16,184 bases of DNA from an uncultured Methylococcaceae bacterium (GTDB lineage: Bacteria > Pseudomonadota > Gammaproteobacteria > Methylococcales > Methylomonadaceae): contig CAJVYO010000009.1 of the NCBI GenBank assembly GCA_913009515.1, forward strand, positions 1 through 16,184. The letters are read 5' to 3'. A model generated the notes under the pieces. That model saw only the letters and a list, made by a program, of their open reading frames with translations, was not told the DNA's origin and made no database searches. A program made the position numbers and the translations under genes. This document shows, one piece after another, positions 14,473 through 16,184 of the stretch; within the stretch, counting starts at the first letter, position 1, and every line of letters begins with the position of its first letter.

Positions 14473-14921
14473 GAAATGCCCTCCTTTTTAAAAAAGTCCA
14501 TCGCATTACCAATACGGCTAACAGCAAGCCTTACACGTTTACCATCAGCCCCCTGATCCGCGTATAGGTCTTTATAAAAGTCACTATACGATTGTAATAA
14601 AATCAATAACTCCACCTGTAAACTTTCTCTGATCTGGTTGCGTTGTGCTTTAATCGCGTGGTGCTTGGATTGTTGCGGGTTTAGTTGTTCGTGGTAAATA
14701 TCCCGAATATTAAAGCCTAACGACTCTAAAATATCTTTAGGATCGCAATGGTGACTATGGCAATGCAATAATACTTTGCTGTCGCCATCGCTAATGCTTA
14801 GGTTGGCATCGCTTTTACCATGCAAAGGACAAACAACACGATAACCGTTACCCGCTGAACGGGCTTTTTTACCTGTATTGGCCTCAATCGCTGCAACAAT
14901 CATACTTAATTGGCTACTCAT
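14469..14921 (-). CDS. Primase-type CHC2 zinc-finger protein
   Basis: The 150 residues hold an isolated DnaG-like zinc domain (about 22-66): YRVVCPLHGKSDANLSISD with Cys31 and His34, then VLLHCHSHHCDPKDILESLG with Cys54 and Cys59. DnaG normally has C-x2-H and C-x2-C; here the last pair is spaced by four residues. No RNA-polymerase or TOPRIM domain follows; the remainder is helical and polar (QRNQIRESLQVELLILLQSY). It probably supplies template or primer recognition to the downstream DUF3987 protein, with which it overlaps by 4 bp. It overlaps the upstream HTH gene by 8 bp. Confidence 0.8.
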   Translation of the reverse strand: MSSQLSMIVAAIEANTGKKARSAGNGYRVVCPLHGKSDANLSISDGDSKVLLHCHSHHCDPKDILESLGFNIRDIYHEQLNPQQSKHHAIKAQRNQIRESLQVELLILLQSYSDFYKDLYADQGADGKRVRLAVSRIGNAMDFFKKEGIS

Positions 14922-15120
14922 TGTGAGCCTCCAAACTATAAGTAGCTATACCATTGCCATTTTTTTGAGTCGTGCGTATATCATGACCTTGCTTGCGTAA
15001 ATGAACGATACAGTTCGATAAACGCATAATACATAATTCAGTCATGCCCTGAACGGTGCTGATTTTGCCATGTCGCTTAAGGTAAGCTAATACGCGTGCT
15101 GCTTGTGATAATTTTTTCAT
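14914..15120 (-). CDS. Small helix-turn-helix protein (HTH_39-like)
   Basis: The 68 residues are a winged helix: SQAARVLAYLKRHGKISTVQ, then GMTELCIMRLSNCIVHLRKQ, GHDIRTTQKNGNG and TYSL. The order 'L..L...G.It...A...L.I.RLs..I..LR..G..I' is that of the HTH_39 family found in phages and satellites. It leads a translationally coupled group (HTH, zinc finger, DUF3987) and has an inverted repeat 26-68 bp upstream of its start, so it may regulate the replication operon. The weak GGATAAGAG precedes the ATG. Confidence 0.75.
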   Translation of the reverse strand: MKKLSQAARVLAYLKRHGKISTVQGMTELCIMRLSNCIVHLRKQGHDIRTTQKNGNGIATYSLEAHNE

Positions 15121-15145
15121 TTGCTCTTATCCTTAGGGCAATACC

Positions 15146-15188
15146 GATACACTCATGTTAAAATGAAGCTGTATTGTGTGAGTGTATC
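15146..15188. promoter_or_regulatory. 10-bp inverted repeat upstream of the HTH gene
   Basis: GATACACTCA (15146-15155) and TGAGTGTATC (15179-15188) are perfect inverted copies around 23 bp. They lie just upstream of the HTH-zinc-finger-DUF3987 operon. The arms are about three helical turns apart centre to centre, which suits a dimeric regulator binding both and looping, or alternatively an RNA hairpin in the leader. Confidence 0.5.
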
Positions 15189-15190
15189 AG

Positions 15191-15231
15191 TAAATAAGCC
15201 CTGTTTAATTGTTAATTAATGGGGCTTTTTT
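15191..15231 (-). terminator. Intrinsic terminator after the 86-aa gene (possibly bidirectional)
   Basis: Minus strand AAGCCC...GGGCTT (15227-15222 with 15201-15196), followed by ATTTA, directly after the stop of the 86-aa gene. On the plus strand the same stem is followed by six T residues (15226-15231), which is stronger. It separates the Ash operon from the HTH operon. Confidence 0.55.
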
Positions 15232-15490
15232 ATGCCTTACGGTTATCTAAATGTGCATCAACTAAATGTTTCAACAATGCTTCAATGTCTGATAGTTCAT
15301 TGCTTACAGCACATAGGCTAGAAAATAAAACATTATCCTCTACGGTTTGACCTTCAACTAACTGACCTTGCACTAAATGCAGAATAGATTGCCCACGCTC
15401 TACCATGACAACCACATCATCATAGGCATTAATTAGGTTCGGTTTGTTGGTGCTGTAGGTTTCGTGGCGATGCTTTAGATTAAGGCTCAT
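15230..15490 (-). CDS. Small hypothetical protein of the element
   Basis: The 86 residues (MSLNLKHRHETYSTNKPNLI, NAYDDVVVMVERGQSILHLV, then QGQLVEGQTVEDNVLFSSLC) match no family I know by name. The second half is helical (NELSDIEALLKHLVDAHLDN). Its ATG overlaps the stop of the Ash-like gene as ATGA, so the two are coupled. Genes of this size following the Ash ORF are common in P4-like elements, with unknown function. Confidence 0.65.
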   Translation of the reverse strand: MSLNLKHRHETYSTNKPNLINAYDDVVVMVERGQSILHLVQGQLVEGQTVEDNVLFSSLCAVSNELSDIEALLKHLVDAHLDNRKA

Positions 15491-16011
15491 TTTGACACCT
15501 CGTTATTGTAGGATTGAGTAACGCGGTTAATGATAGTGATTAATTCAGCAACGGTGAGTTGCTCAACCTGCTGCCCTGTTCGTTGTAAATGCTGGGCTAA
15601 TACTTGCATAAAATGACAGTTGCAATCATTCAACGCACCGATAGTATGGCTAATATCTAATAATTTGTTTTGGATTTCGCTAACGGATTGGTTAGACGGA
15701 TTTTGAGTGTTCATTGATTTATGCCTTTGTTGAGGAAATAAACCACTGCCTTTGAGTTCGAAATCTTGGGCGGCGGACTGTATCAAGTTCGAACTACCGC
15801 ACAAAGGAACGGCCAACCCAATTAAGGATTGCTCAATACAGCCCACCATAAAGGACTTAACACGGTGTAATGCCGTATTACTTTTGAATGGACATAAAAA
15901 AACCACTGTGAAAAGTGGCCTATATTGACCTAATTGCGGGGCTTCAATCCCGTCCCCTGAATGTGTCAAGGGCAAGCTAATAATACTGCCTGAAACTGAA
16001 TGAGTCAACAT
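15487..16011 (-). CDS. Ash-like leader ORF; translated part may begin at 15714
   Basis: The open frame has 174 residues. Residues about 15-95 resemble the Ash/Icd-like ORFs of P4-type elements (THSGDGIEAPQLGQYRPLFT, FKSNTALHRVKSFMVGCIEQ, KGSGLFPQ). Its ATG at 16011 overlaps the alpA stop by one base. However, a strong sigma-70 promoter lies inside the frame and would start RNA near 15973, downstream of that ATG; an intrinsic terminator and a large hairpin follow, also inside the frame. The ATG at 15714 (MNTQNPSNQSVSEIQNKLLD), with AAAGG upstream, would give a 75-residue helical protein from that promoter. I therefore read the first part as mainly a regulatory leader, and the 75-aa product as the safer protein. 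The 16011 start is kept because read-through from alpA could use it. Confidence 0.5.
   Translation of the reverse strand: MLTHSVSGSIISLPLTHSGDGIEAPQLGQYRPLFTVVFLCPFKSNTALHRVKSFMVGCIEQSLIGLAVPLCGSSNLIQSAAQDFELKGSGLFPQQRHKSMNTQNPSNQSVSEIQNKLLDISHTIGALNDCNCHFMQVLAQHLQRTGQQVEQLTVAELITIINRVTQSYNNEVSK
15756..15794 (-). repeat. Large hairpin in the Ash leader
   Basis: Minus-strand GTTCGAACTTG (15794-15784) pairs with CAAG-AT-TTCGAAC (15768-15756): 11 bp with a 2-nt bulge and a 15-nt GC-rich loop (ATACAGTCCGCCGCC). Both arms hold the palindrome TTCGAA. It lies downstream of the leader terminator and upstream of the 15714 start. Confidence 0.55.
15896..15918 (-). terminator. Intrinsic terminator or attenuator in the Ash leader
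   Basis: Minus-strand CCACT (15918-15914) and AGTGG (15907-15903) around TTTCAC, followed by seven T residues (15902-15896). It lies about 55-77 nt after the predicted transcription start, so it would release a short RNA of roughly 75 nt. Confidence 0.65.
15957..16008 (-). promoter_or_regulatory. Sigma-70 promoter with a duplicated 13-bp box
   Basis: Minus-strand TTGACT (16008-16003), 17 bp, TATTAT (15985-15980). The -35 lies in TTGACTCATTCAG, which recurs at 15969-15957 as TTGACACATTCAG (12/13), 39 bp downstream. The pair could be operator half-sites flanking the start, read from sequence only. Confidence 0.65.
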
Positions 16012-16184
16012 TAAGCGACCTCTTTTGCTTCAATCCACGCCCTAACATCCTCTACACGCCAAACGGTTACACCTGCACTTAGCTTGATAGGCTGAGGGAA
16101 TGCCTCTTTTTTAACCCACCGCCAAATAGTTGATCGGCTGGTACTTAATACGAGTGCTAATAATGCGACACGGATATAACCCGT
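16011..16184 (-). CDS. AlpA-family DNA-binding regulator, 5' end outside window
   Basis: Fifty-seven C-terminal residues are visible before the stop. They form an AlpA/excisionase-type helix-turn-helix: YIRVALLALVLSTSRSTIWR, WVKKEAFPQPIKLSAGVTVW, then RVEDVRAWIEAKEVA. 'SRSTIWRW..K..FPQPIKL......W...DV.AWI' is the family signature. AlpA-like proteins in P4-type elements activate integrase or control excision. Only about ten N-terminal residues should be missing. The stop overlaps the next ATG (TAATG). Confidence 0.85.
   Translation of the reverse strand, partial: TGYIRVALLALVLSTSRSTIWRWVKKEAFPQPIKLSAGVTVWRVEDVRAWIEAKEVA

Larger units (their letters stand above)
9871..16184 (-). mobile_element. 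P4-like integrative element or satellite (right end outside window)
   Basis: From the att-like core at 9871 to the window end, all recognisable genes are of mobile-element type: AlpA regulator, Ash-like ORF, HTH_39-like protein, primase zinc finger, DUF3987 protein, TOPRIM protein and phBC6A51-type HTH. They form overlapping, co-directional gene clusters with several repeat arrays between them. No structural phage genes, integrase, relaxase or conjugation genes are in view, so satellite, defective prophage and small integrative element cannot be told apart. No defence or metabolic cargo is recognised in this part. Confidence 0.75.

Overview
The window comes from a low-GC gammaproteobacterium. 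It carries a Tol-Pal operon of gammaproteobacterial type, a flagellar fliD-fliS-fliT cluster and a P4-like integrative element. Genus cannot be settled from the sequence alone. Every gene I accept lies on the minus strand, so the transcriptional order runs from high to low coordinates.

Region 1 (1-6399): the cell-envelope operon tolQ-tolR-tolA-tolB-pal-cpoB. TolQ and TolR form the proton-driven motor, TolA spans the periplasm, and TolB and Pal form the outer-membrane end. CpoB (cut by the window start) links the machine to septal peptidoglycan synthesis. Between pal and cpoB sits an insertion of about 1.5 kb: an intact-looking IscB nuclease (RuvC plus HNH, the ancestor group of Cas9) preceded by a structured non-coding region in the position of the omega (HEARO) RNA. 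Near-identical hairpins with covarying stems mark the two ends. The insertion is co-oriented with the operon, has no transposase beside it, and its stop codon overlaps the cpoB start as ATGA.

Region 2 (6520-9717): a small secreted helix-hairpin-helix (ComEA-like) protein, a FliT-position protein, FliS and a long FliD. A sigma-28-like promoter lies upstream of fliD.

Region 3 (about 9871 to beyond 16184): an integrative element. Its left edge carries a 17-bp sequence that looks like the 3' end of a tmRNA or tRNA, followed by repeated TGTTGGTA boxes. The genes, in transcriptional order, are: AlpA-like regulator (cut by the window end), Ash-like leader ORF, a small hypothetical, HTH protein, primase-type zinc-finger protein, DUF3987 helicase-like protein, TOPRIM (topoisomerase VI-A-like) protein, unknown 169-aa protein, phBC6A51-type HTH protein and a small hypothetical. 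No integrase or intact ssrA is visible; both are expected to the right of the window. The element is rich in regulatory DNA. It has a strong sigma-70 promoter followed at once by an intrinsic terminator (P4-immunity-like layout), a composite inverted/direct repeat, three copies of TGTGAA-N6-TTCACA and a tandem array of about 36-bp repeats.

The observations most worth pursuing are the IscB/omega-RNA insertion inside an essential-type envelope operon and the attenuated early leader and repeat arrays of the integrative element.
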